Source of the DNA: JAKALD01 sp963817785
GTDB lineage: Bacteria > Pseudomonadota > Gammaproteobacteria > Burkholderiales > SG8-39
NCBI GenBank assembly: GCA_963817785.1
Contig: CAWFPL010000002.1
Location: 434,001 to 498,000 of the forward strand
Length of the DNA stretch: 64,000 nucleotides
Reading direction: 5' to 3'
Positions within the stretch are counted from its first letter, which is position 1. Every line of letters begins with the position of its first letter. Positions 6,124-13,964 of this stretch are shown here, in pieces. Under the pieces are notes generated by a model. It searched no databases, was not told the origin of the DNA, and saw only the letters and a list, made by a program, of their open reading frames with translations. Both the position numbers and the translations under genes were made by a program.

Positions 6124-7872
6124 ATGCAAGCGCCGAGCCTAAGCGTTCCACTGCTGTCGCGCGTCTCCAACGCGGTCTGGGCCGTCAGCCACAGGCACTG
6201 GAGATGGGTTGTCATCGCGATGCTGATGCTGCTGCACGTGGCGGCGCTGCGCGGCGCCGCGGACGTGTGGGCACGTTCGCTGCTACTCGCCCATCTCGGG
6301 CTGCTGATGCTCTGGCAGCCGGTGCTTCGCGGCGAGCACCAGGTCAGCGTCATTCAGGCGGGATTCATCGCGCTCGGCGCGATGGTGGTGATGCTGTGGC
6401 TCAACTGGTGGCTGCTCGCGGTCTGGGTGGTGGTGCTGGCCGGGCTGGTCGGGGGCAAGGTGTACCTGCATCAGGCGCGCTGGCAGCGGCGCTTCTACCT
6501 GCTGGTGCTGCTGTACCTGCTCGCGCTGCTCGCGGTGGTGATTCTTCCCGAGATCGCGCCGCGCCGCGAGGTTGCCCCCGAGATCGCGCTCGGGGCGCAG
6601 TACGGTCTGCCGTTGCTGTTCGTGGCGATGGCGCTGATTCCGGCCGAGCCCGATCCTCCCGAAGTGCCCCAGGTGATCGACTTCTTCTACAGCGTTTTCG
6701 TGATGCTCGTCCTGGTGGCGGTGATCCTGGGCAGCTTCACCTTCATGACCCTGGGCAACATTCCTTATCTGCAGGCGCTCACCTACACCGTCTTCGCCAT
6801 CGCCGGCGCCATCCTGCTCATCGGCCTGGCCTGGAACCCGCGTACCGGGTACGCCGGCCTGAACGTGTTCTTTTCCCGCTACCTGTTCTCGATCGGGTTG
6901 CCGATCGAGAAGTGGCTCTACTTCCTCGCCGAGCTCGCGCAGATGGAGCCGCGCCCCGATCGCTTCCTGGCCGAGGGCGTCGCCGCGCTGGCGCGCCTGC
7001 CGTGGGTGGCCGGCGCTGCGTGGGCGGCGGCGCACGAGCGCGGCGAGGCGGGCGCCAAAACCGGCTACGCGGTGCAGTTCGACAGCCGCGAGCTGGCGCT
7101 CACCATCTACTCGAGGTACCGCACCAGCCCGGCGCTGCACTGGAACCTGCACCTGCTGGGGCAGCTGCTCGGCGAGTTCTACGAGGCGAAGCTGCGCGAG
7201 CAAAAGCTCCAGGAGCAGAGCTACCTGCAGGCGGTGCACGAAACCGGCGCTCGCGTGACGCACGACGTGAAGAATTTGCTGCAGTCGCTGAACGCGCTGT
7301 GCGCCGTGGCCGGGCCGCAGCAGAGCCAGGATTCCCCCGCACTGATGGCGCTGATCCGGCGCCAGCTGCCGGTGATCGCGCAGCGCCTGTCCGCGACGAT
7401 CGAGAAGCTGCACCGGCCCGAAAGCCAGAGCGAGAGCGACGAGAGCATCCCGGCGCAGGAGTGGTGGCAGTCGCTCACCCGCCAGTACCAGGCGCAGGGG
7501 GTGAAGTTCGAGGCGGTCGGCCTGCGGCCGGAGCTGCGCGTGCCGCGCGCGCTGTTCGACAGCGTGGCGGACAACCTGCTGCAGAACGCCCTGGCCAAGC
7601 GCGACTACGGATCGACCCTGCGGATCGACGCCGCGCTGCGCTGCGACGCCGGCGTGGAGCTGCGCGTGTGCGACTCGGGACACGCGGTGCCCGCCGAGCT
7701 GGAGCGCACGCTGCTGCAGGCTCCGGTGCCCTCCAGCAGCACCGGCCTCGGGATCGGCCTGTACCAGGCGGCGCGTCATGCCGAGGCAAAAGGCTACCGG
7801 CTGTCGCTGGTGTGCAACCGCGAAGGCGAGGTCTGCTTTGCGCTGCGCGGCGGCGCGGGCGCGCCTGGCTGA
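6124..7872 (+). CDS. membrane sensor histidine kinase
   Basis: A 582-residue kinase. The first 270 residues hold about seven or eight membrane helices, then a GAF-like region, then the dimerization box HETGARVTHDVKNLLQSL with phospho-acceptor His about 380, an N-box DNLLQNALAK and a G-box GLGIGLYQAARHAEA. It is transcribed divergently from the ABC permease. No receiver gene is adjacent; the best partner is the orphan sigma-54 response regulator at 23393-24832, giving a PilS/PilR-like pair for pilus genes (inference). The signal sensed is unknown; the multi-helix N-terminus suggests a membrane or envelope cue. Confidence 0.85.
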   Translation: MQAPSLSVPLLSRVSNAVWAVSHRHWRWVVIAMLMLLHVAALRGAADVWARSLLLAHLGLLMLWQPVLRGEHQVSVIQAGFIALGAMVVMLWLNWWLLAVWVVVLAGLVGGKVYLHQARWQRRFYLLVLLYLLALLAVVILPEIAPRREVAPEIALGAQYGLPLLFVAMALIPAEPDPPEVPQVIDFFYSVFVMLVLVAVILGSFTFMTLGNIPYLQALTYTVFAIAGAILLIGLAWNPRTGYAGLNVFFSRYLFSIGLPIEKWLYFLAELAQMEPRPDRFLAEGVAALARLPWVAGAAWAAAHERGEAGAKTGYAVQFDSRELALTIYSRYRTSPALHWNLHLLGQLLGEFYEAKLREQKLQEQSYLQAVHETGARVTHDVKNLLQSLNALCAVAGPQQSQDSPALMALIRRQLPVIAQRLSATIEKLHRPESQSESDESIPAQEWWQSLTRQYQAQGVKFEAVGLRPELRVPRALFDSVADNLLQNALAKRDYGSTLRIDAALRCDAGVELRVCDSGHAVPAELERTLLQAPVPSSSTGLGIGLYQAARHAEAKGYRLSLVCNREGEVCFALRGGAGAPG

Positions 7873-7875
7873 GTC

Positions 7876-9162
7876 TCAGGTCGCCGGCGGGGCCGGCTGT
7901 GCGCGCTTGCCAGTCAGCCGGTACACGGGCGTGTCGCCCTTGCCCTTCAGGTACAGGGTCTGTGGGGGCGCGAACTCGTAGCGCTCGCGCAGCTTGTGGT
8001 AAGTCGCGTGATCGACCTGGATCATTCCCGGCACCCCCTCGGAGGTGATGCGGTTGGCGATGTTCACCGTGTCGCCCCAGAGGTCGTAGATGAACTTCTT
8101 CCTGCCGACCACCCCGGCTACGACCGGGCCGGTGCCGACGCCGATGCGCAAGGCGAGCGGGTGCCCGCCGACCGCGAAGTCGCGCGCCACCGCGTCGCGC
8201 ATGGCCAGCGCCAGGTCCGCGACCGCGCTGGTGTAGTCCGCGCCGCCGTCGTTGATCCCGCCCGCCACCATGTAGGCGTCGCCGATGGTCTTGATCTTCT
8301 CCAGGCCGAGCCCCTCGGCGAGGCCGTCGAAGACGGAGAACAGCCGGTTGAGCAGGGCGAAGATCTCCTGCGGCGACATGCGCTCGGCGATGCCGGTGAA
8401 GTTGACGATGTCGGCGAACATCACCGACACCTCCGCGAAGCCGTCCGCGATCGTCGATTCGGAATGCTTGAGGCGCTCGGCGATCGGCGCCGGCAGGATG
8501 TTGAGCAGCAGCCGCTCGGAGCGCTCCTGCTCCTCCTGCAGCCGGGCGTGCGCCTCCTCGAGCCGGGCGCGCGATGCGTCGCGCTCGGTGAACGCGAAGT
8601 GCAGCAGCCAGTAGACGATGGCCGAAGTCGAGGCGAAGTTGAGAGCGAAGAACAGCACGCTCGTCTGCAGCGGAACGCGCGCCTGCGCCCCCGGCACGCC
8701 GGCCAGGTAGAAATCGGTGTAGCCGGTCGCCAGCACGAGCACGATGTAGGCGAAGAACCAGGGCAGCGACTCGCGCGGCGAGTACAGCAGCACCGCGCCG
8801 ACCGGCGCGAGCAGGCCCCACAGGATGATGCCGCTCGCCGAGACGAAATTGCCGATCGACCACTGCACGACGAAGGGCACGAACAGGAACAGCGACAGCT
8901 GGGCGATGCGGAAGAAATTGAAGTTGAGCGTCGCCAGGAACACGAGCAGCGTGGCGAGGGAAGTCAGCTGGAAGGCGAACGGCAGCGACGCGGACAGCGA
9001 CAGCCCGAGCAGCCAGTACAAACCGAGCCAGATCGCCGAGCCCGCGATCATCAGGCCGCAGGCGAACAGCAGCACCTGCTTCTTGAGCTTGAGCTCCTCG
9101 GAGTCGGTCGGCTCGATGCCGGCCGTGCGCAGGCGGCGATAGAGGGTTTTCAGCGCGACCAT
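7876..9162 (-). CDS. membrane class III adenylate cyclase
   Basis: About 428 residues from the ATG at 9162 (AGGA upstream). Five or six membrane helices (about 25-180) and a coiled linker precede a class III cyclase domain. Metal-binding Asp residues are in FADIVNFTG (about 250) and KTIGDAYMVAGG (about 291). Lys in EKIKTIGDAY and Asp in DLWGDTVNIANR (about 361) are the residues that select adenine, so the product should be cAMP. It lies 15 bases past the left end of an IS630 element; without that element it would start 24 bases after the last pilin gene and be the distal gene of the msh-like operon. The insertion may have lowered or rewired its expression. Confidence 0.87.
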   Translation of the reverse strand: MVALKTLYRRLRTAGIEPTDSEELKLKKQVLLFACGLMIAGSAIWLGLYWLLGLSLSASLPFAFQLTSLATLLVFLATLNFNFFRIAQLSLFLFVPFVVQWSIGNFVSASGIILWGLLAPVGAVLLYSPRESLPWFFAYIVLVLATGYTDFYLAGVPGAQARVPLQTSVLFFALNFASTSAIVYWLLHFAFTERDASRARLEEAHARLQEEQERSERLLLNILPAPIAERLKHSESTIADGFAEVSVMFADIVNFTGIAERMSPQEIFALLNRLFSVFDGLAEGLGLEKIKTIGDAYMVAGGINDGGADYTSAVADLALAMRDAVARDFAVGGHPLALRIGVGTGPVVAGVVGRKKFIYDLWGDTVNIANRITSEGVPGMIQVDHATYHKLRERYEFAPPQTLYLKGKGDTPVYRLTGKRAQPAPPAT

Positions 9163-9176
9163 CTGCGTCCTGCCGC

Positions 9177-10341
9177 TAGTGTCCTGTCCCGTTAATACGT
9201 GGCACACATAGTGCTTGGTATCGAGGTATCTTCCCGATGGAGATATCGCGATGCGAATCGGACGCCCCAAGGCGCAACTTGTGATCATAGTCGAGGAGCG
9301 AGACCAGCTGATGTCGATGGCACGCTCGCGTAGCATGCCCGCGGCGCTGGTGCTGCGCGCGAAGATCGTGCTGGGCTGTGAGCGCGAGTCGAACAACCGA
9401 CGTGTCGCCAAGCAGCTTCATACGCATCACGCGACGGTGGGCAAGTGGCGTCGCCGTTTCATCGAGCGACGCATTACAGGACTGCACGATGAATTGCGCC
9501 CGGGCAAGCCGCGCTCGATCGAGGACGAGGCGATTGCCGAGCTTCTGAACAAGACGCTTCACGCAACGCCCTCGGACGGTTCGACGCACTGGAGCGTACG
9601 CGGGCTTGCGGCCGAGACGGGGATCTCGAAGACGAGCGTGCACCGGCTGCTGCAGACCTTCAGCCTGCAGCCGCACCGCAGCGAGAGTTTCAAACTGTCC
9701 AACGACCCGTTTTTCCTGGAGAAGCTGCGCGACGTAGTGGGGCTGTACCTGAGCCCGCCCGAGAACGCGATCGTGCTCTCGGTCGATGAGAAGAGCCAAG
9801 TCCAGGCCTTGGAACGCACCCAACCGATGCTGCCGCTGGGCTTTGGCTACGTGGAGGGCCTCACGCATGACTACGAGCGCCATGGCACCACCACCCTGTT
9901 TGCCGCGCTTAACGTCCTCGACGGCTCGGTGCTCTCGCAGTGCAAACAGCGCCACCGCCATCAGGAGTTCCTGTCGTTCCTGCGCCACATCGAGCAGGCT
10001 GTGCCCAGGAACCTGGAGGTGCATCTGATCTTGGACAACTACGGCACGCACAAGCACCCGCGAGTCAAGGCATGGCTGGCCGCACGGCCGGGCTGGCACG
10101 TGCACTTTGTGCCGACGTACTCGTCCTGGCTGAACCTCGTCGAGCGCTTCTTCGCGCTCATTACCGACAAGGCGATCCGGCGCGGCTCGTTTCGCTCCGT
10201 GCGAGAGCTGATTGGCAAGATCGATCATTTCGTGTCGAAATACAACCAGTCCTGTCGACCCTTCATCTGGACCGCCACCGCCGATTCCATCCTCGCGAAG
10301 CTCCAACGACTTTGCGCACGAATCAGCGGGACGGCACACTA
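9177..10341 (+). mobile_element. IS630-family insertion sequence
   Basis: A TA dinucleotide flanks each end (9177-9178 and 10340-10341), the usual IS630/Tc1 target duplication. The ends are imperfect inverted repeats: left TAGTGTCCTGTCCCGTTAAT, right (reverse complement) TAGTGTGCCGTCCCGCTGAT. It encodes one transposase. It sits between the last pilin-like gene and the adenylate cyclase, in the opposite orientation to both, inside what was probably one operon. Confidence 0.9.
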
Positions 10342-10342
10342 G
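9251..10342 (+). CDS. IS630-family transposase
   Basis: About 363 residues from the ATG at 9251 (GGAG upstream). An N-terminal helix-turn-helix (RVAKQLHTHHATVGKWRRRF) is followed by a DDE catalytic domain: Asp179 in LSVDEKSQ, Asp262 in LILDNYGTHK and Glu298 in WLNLVERFF. It appears intact. Its TAG stop is made from the duplicated TA of the target plus one flanking G, so termination depends on the insertion site. Confidence 0.95.
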   Translation: MRIGRPKAQLVIIVEERDQLMSMARSRSMPAALVLRAKIVLGCERESNNRRVAKQLHTHHATVGKWRRRFIERRITGLHDELRPGKPRSIEDEAIAELLNKTLHATPSDGSTHWSVRGLAAETGISKTSVHRLLQTFSLQPHRSESFKLSNDPFFLEKLRDVVGLYLSPPENAIVLSVDEKSQVQALERTQPMLPLGFGYVEGLTHDYERHGTTTLFAALNVLDGSVLSQCKQRHRHQEFLSFLRHIEQAVPRNLEVHLILDNYGTHKHPRVKAWLAARPGWHVHFVPTYSSWLNLVERFFALITDKAIRRGSFRSVRELIGKIDHFVSKYNQSCRPFIWTATADSILAKLQRLCARISGTAH

Positions 10343-10346
10343 GCCT

Positions 10347-11195
10347 TCATGGCAGAACGCCGGCGGCGGTCATGCGCCCGTACAACAGGCCGATGGGGAT
10401 CCATTCGAACTGGTCGTCGAATTCGCCGCCCGAGGAGCCGGTGGGGGCGGGCGGGTGGCTGATGAACGTCGAGTAGCTTCCGTACGGTGCGAGTTTGAGA
10501 TTTATTTGCTCGTCCGTATTGCCGCTGGTCATCGCGGCGTAGTCTTTGCCGGTAGAAAACACGATCGCGACCACCGTATTCTGGTTGGTTACTGAGTCGG
10601 TTGCAGGGGCCGGCGGCGTACCACAGCTTGAGGCAGTGATGTACCCGTCGTATGGGCCGCCTTGGCATATCACCAAGTCGTTCGGCTGGCACGAAACGCC
10701 GTACGTCTTGAGTGTGGGATTCGGGGAAGTTGCAATAAATGGGGAGATCGTCGGAGTTTCGGGCGCCCCCGTCGTGGAGTTAACGCAGCCCGCCACCTTT
10801 TGTACCACCGCATACCGAATAGGGTTCCCCCAAGCATCGACCGCGTAGCCGGCGCTGTTGACGGGCTGAAGGCCGAGCGTCACGGCCGGAAGAAAGCCAT
10901 TGTAAAAGTTGGTGCACGTGCCTCCTGAAACTGACTCCATTCCGTTGCTGCTCGGCGACGCCGGTGGCGGTGCCGACGCCGGGCACGGCAGTCGCCCGTT
11001 GGCGATGGCGAAGCCGAGCAGCGCGTCGCGCGCCTGCTTCAGGCGGTTCTGCGTCTCGTCGATGTTGTGCTGGGTGACTTGCGCCGAGAGCGTCAGCATC
11101 ATCCCGCCGAGGACAAAGCCGATGATAGCGAGCACTAGCGCCATCTCGATGAGCGAGAAGCCGGCGGTGCGCAGACGGGCAGATGGCACGTTCAC
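10347..11195 (-). CDS. prepilin-like protein with GRLPCP motif
   Basis: A 282-residue pilin-like protein. The processing site is G^FSLIE, after the leader MNVPSARLRTAG, with a hydrophobic helix ALVLAIIGFVLGGMML. It then has ARDALLGFAIANGRLPCP, a motif shared with the upstream neighbour. It starts at a GTG that overlaps the previous stop. The large Ser/Pro/Gly-rich soluble domain suggests a minor or tip pilin of the MSHA-like system. The IS630 element begins 6 bases after its stop codon. Confidence 0.83.
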   Translation of the reverse strand: MNVPSARLRTAGFSLIEMALVLAIIGFVLGGMMLTLSAQVTQHNIDETQNRLKQARDALLGFAIANGRLPCPASAPPPASPSSNGMESVSGGTCTNFYNGFLPAVTLGLQPVNSAGYAVDAWGNPIRYAVVQKVAGCVNSTTGAPETPTISPFIATSPNPTLKTYGVSCQPNDLVICQGGPYDGYITASSCGTPPAPATDSVTNQNTVVAIVFSTGKDYAAMTSGNTDEQINLKLAPYGSYSTFISHPPAPTGSSGGEFDDQFEWIPIGLLYGRMTAAGVLP

Positions 11196-12895
11196 GGGGC
11201 GATCGCAAACGCCCGGTCGTTGAAACTGCTCGTAACCGCCGAGTGCGTCTCGAACACCCAGTTATTCGGGGGGGTCTTGTTTGCGTTTTCAAAGTAGCTC
11301 GCGAGCTGGCCCGACGGCCGCCCCGGCGCATTGACACCGGTAAGGAACCGCCCCGCGAACACCAGCAGCGCGTGGATGTTGTTGTTCGGCACGCCGTCAA
11401 CGTTGATCGTCAAGCAGGGCCTCGAGGCGGGCCCGCCGGTGCACGTTTGGTTGCCGCCCGGAGTGTACCGGCCGGAAACCGCATAGTAGGTGAACTTGTA
11501 CCACTGGTTGCGGATGAACCAGCCGGTCGTCGCGTTGCTCCAATCAGTGATCGGGTCGTCCGCGGCGTTGATGGTTAGCGTCACGGTCGAATTTCCAAGG
11601 GGCGGGGTGCCTTGGTAGACGACCATCGCTTTGCCGTCGGGGCGCAGTGTATTTTCGATCGAGCGAGAGGTGTATCCCGGATCGGAGACATTCGCCAGGA
11701 TCCCGGGCGGCTGGCGAAATCCCGTGCCGACCGCCGATGCGTACGCCCAAATCGTCAAGGTCGGAGGTGGAGACCCGACTCCCACGACGCTGTACGAAAT
11801 CGTCGTTGAAGACGGCATAACGCTCAAGCCGCAATTAGCGCCACCTCCGATCGCGCAACTGGGGAAGAAGGATCCGCTTGTTAGCCACCCCACCTCGCTG
11901 GACGCGTCCGGGGCAAGCGGCAGCACGCCTTCGTAGTTGTCAATGCTCCCGTCGTTGGGGGGAGGGGGCAGGAGGAGATCACGTTCTGGGGTCGGGTTAT
12001 TGAAGGGTGCGGCGAACGGATAGAGCGGCCGCGCATTTCCCCAGTACTTACCGGTCGCCGTATCTGTGAAGTACACGTTGTTGATCGCCGGAACGATCTG
12101 GGCCTGGATGCGTTGCGCGATCGGACCTTCGATCACCCGCATGACGTCGGCCGCCGTGACTTGAACCACCTGGTCGTTGAACGCGCCGGCAACGCCGGTG
12201 GTGGCGAACCCATCAACGCCGACGGGAGACGCCGCGTTCGGGCACTCAAGATAGTCGCGATAGTCGGGCGGGCTGACCGCGCCTGATTGAGTCCGCGCCG
12301 GGCAGTTGCCTGTGGTGGACGCCGGCATCTGAATTGGCGGCCCTGGCGCGACGATCAACCCAACGGCGGCGTTTGACTGATTGTCGACGGAGAGCTGCCC
12401 CGAGGTGTTAAAGTTGATCTGCAGAGTTGAGCCGGTTGATTGCAGCGCCCAGCCAGGTGAGACGACATACCACAGTGGTTGCCCGGACGCATCGGTTAAC
12501 TTGTCAAGACCGAGGGTGCGCCACGGCAGTCGACCAACCGCAGGGGGAGGGCAGGCTGCCGCGGCAACACCGTCATTGACGCTGGGGGGTGGGGTGCAGG
12601 ATCCCGACGCGCTTTGGCAGGACGAGTATTCGGGACATGGCAAGCGGCCCGGATTCCGCTCGGGATTTGAGCCCGAATCGTCCATTACCTTGTTCGCCAC
12701 ATACCCCAGCAGCGCCGCCTTCGCCTCCCCTAGCACCTTGCCGTTGATTCCCGGATTGGTGGCGGCCGGATTGAGCCAGGAGCTCATCGCCGACACCAGC
12801 ATCCACGACACCCCGAGCACCACGATCAGCATGAGAATCAGCAGCGCGACGCCGCGCTGCTCCCGGCGTCGCGCCGGCCGTCTGCGCGGGATCAC
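11192..12895 (-). CDS. large PilX/MshP-like pilus protein
   Basis: About 567 residues from the GTG at 12895, which overlaps the previous stop. The N-terminus EQRGVALLILMLIVVLGVSW is a PilX/MshP-type hydrophobic segment after basic residues. It is followed by AKAALLGYVANKV and later NPGRLPCPEY, the same motif as in the next pilin gene. The long C-terminal part is rich in Ser, Thr, Pro and Asn with Cys pairs, like a secreted or surface-displayed domain. The position between assembly genes and a pilin suggests a tip-associated or adhesive component. This role is inference. Confidence 0.7.
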   Translation of the reverse strand: MIPRRRPARRREQRGVALLILMLIVVLGVSWMLVSAMSSWLNPAATNPGINGKVLGEAKAALLGYVANKVMDDSGSNPERNPGRLPCPEYSSCQSASGSCTPPPSVNDGVAAAACPPPAVGRLPWRTLGLDKLTDASGQPLWYVVSPGWALQSTGSTLQINFNTSGQLSVDNQSNAAVGLIVAPGPPIQMPASTTGNCPARTQSGAVSPPDYRDYLECPNAASPVGVDGFATTGVAGAFNDQVVQVTAADVMRVIEGPIAQRIQAQIVPAINNVYFTDTATGKYWGNARPLYPFAAPFNNPTPERDLLLPPPPNDGSIDNYEGVLPLAPDASSEVGWLTSGSFFPSCAIGGGANCGLSVMPSSTTISYSVVGVGSPPPTLTIWAYASAVGTGFRQPPGILANVSDPGYTSRSIENTLRPDGKAMVVYQGTPPLGNSTVTLTINAADDPITDWSNATTGWFIRNQWYKFTYYAVSGRYTPGGNQTCTGGPASRPCLTINVDGVPNNNIHALLVFAGRFLTGVNAPGRPSGQLASYFENANKTPPNNWVFETHSAVTSSFNDRAFAIAP

Positions 12896-13359
12896 CGCTT
12901 GCCCCGAGCCGGCGGCGGGGCCGGCTCGGGCGGGACGCGGTGCGCGCTGATCGTGCCGCCGTCTAGGAGGCCCCGCACCTCGCCGCTGCCGCGGTCGAGG
13001 CTCTCTCCGACCTTGAGCTCGAAGCGCTTGTCGCTTTCGCCGACGGTCACGCCGACTTTGCTCGGATCGGAGCCGGGGTACACCTGCGTGCCTTCGGGCT
13101 GCGTGCCTTGCGGAATCGCCTCGCCGTTGACCCACACGGTCGACAGGCCGCCGGAGCGCTGTACATAGCCGTCGATGCGCGTGACCGGCGACTCGATGAC
13201 CGGGGCCGAGGGCTTGTCCGGGAGCCGTGCCTTGCGCCGCGCCTCGAGCGCCGCGCGCTGCTCGGGCGCCAAGAACAGTCGCCCGAGCTCGTCGCCGCTC
13301 GCGCGGTACGCCGGGACGAGCAGCGCGCAGGCAAGCAGTGCGAGACCGGCGCGCCTCAT
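12892..13359 (-). CDS. MshK/PilP-like assembly protein
   Basis: About 155 residues with an N-terminal signal or anchor (RRAGLALLACALLVPAYRAS). The C-terminal part, VTRIDGYVQRSGGLSTVWVN and later KRFELKVGESLDRGSGEVRG, resembles the small beta domains of GspC/PilP/MshK that link the inner-membrane platform to the secretin. It overlaps its upstream neighbour by ATGA. The assignment rests on position and general fold features. Confidence 0.6.
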   Translation of the reverse strand: MRRAGLALLACALLVPAYRASGDELGRLFLAPEQRAALEARRKARLPDKPSAPVIESPVTRIDGYVQRSGGLSTVWVNGEAIPQGTQPEGTQVYPGSDPSKVGVTVGESDKRFELKVGESLDRGSGEVRGLLDGGTISAHRVPPEPAPPPARGKR

Positions 13360-13964
13360 GACTTCGCCGCCCGGTCGAGGATGGTGATGAGGTCGATGTC
13401 GCAGTCCGCCTGCAGGCGCGGCGCCATGGCCCCCGCGGTGGGCGCCTGGTTGACGCGCGTGATCGAGCAGCTGCGCACCGAGTAGTAGGCGTTGCCGGAG
13501 TCGCGCAGGTCGTGGAGGAAGTTGAGCAGGTCGTCCTCGTCGAGCAGCGCGATCTGCGCCTTCATGGTGCTGGAGTAGAAATCGACGCCGGCCGGCTTGC
13601 CCGGCACCGACACCAGCAGTCTCTGGCGGTCGACGCGGTAGCGTAGGTCGAGCAGGTCGCGGCTGGTCTTGATGTGGGCCATGGTGTCGGCCCATTCCAG
13701 GCGGCGCTCGTCGCCGATGATGTGCAGCTGCTTCAGCCGCTGGTAAACCGCCAGCTTCTCGGTGACCTCGCGTTCCTCCTCGGCGATGCGCGACAGGCGC
13801 TCGCTCGCGCGGTTGTGTTCCGCGCGCGCGGCGGCCAGCTCCTGGCCGGCACGCTGCAGCGTGACCTCGGTGTACCAGACCAGCGCGGCGCCTGCGCCGA
13901 GCATGGCGGCGAGGGCCAGCACAGGCAGCAGGAGCTTCCTGATCTCGGCGGCGGTGACGTTCAT
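13356..13964 (-). CDS. MshJ/PilO-like assembly protein
   Basis: About 202 residues with one membrane helix (LLLPVLALAAMLGAGAALVWY), a coiled coil (RAEHNRASERLSRIAEEERE) and a ferredoxin-like C-terminal domain (LLVSVPGKPAGVDFYSSTMK). This is the architecture of PilO/MshJ/GspM proteins of the inner-membrane alignment complex. It starts with an ATG overlapping the previous stop, so it should be made in a fixed ratio with the MshI-like protein. Confidence 0.65.
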   Translation of the reverse strand: MNVTAAEIRKLLLPVLALAAMLGAGAALVWYTEVTLQRAGQELAAARAEHNRASERLSRIAEEEREVTEKLAVYQRLKQLHIIGDERRLEWADTMAHIKTSRDLLDLRYRVDRQRLLVSVPGKPAGVDFYSSTMKAQIALLDEDDLLNFLHDLRDSGNAYYSVRSCSITRVNQAPTAGAMAPRLQADCDIDLITILDRAAKS

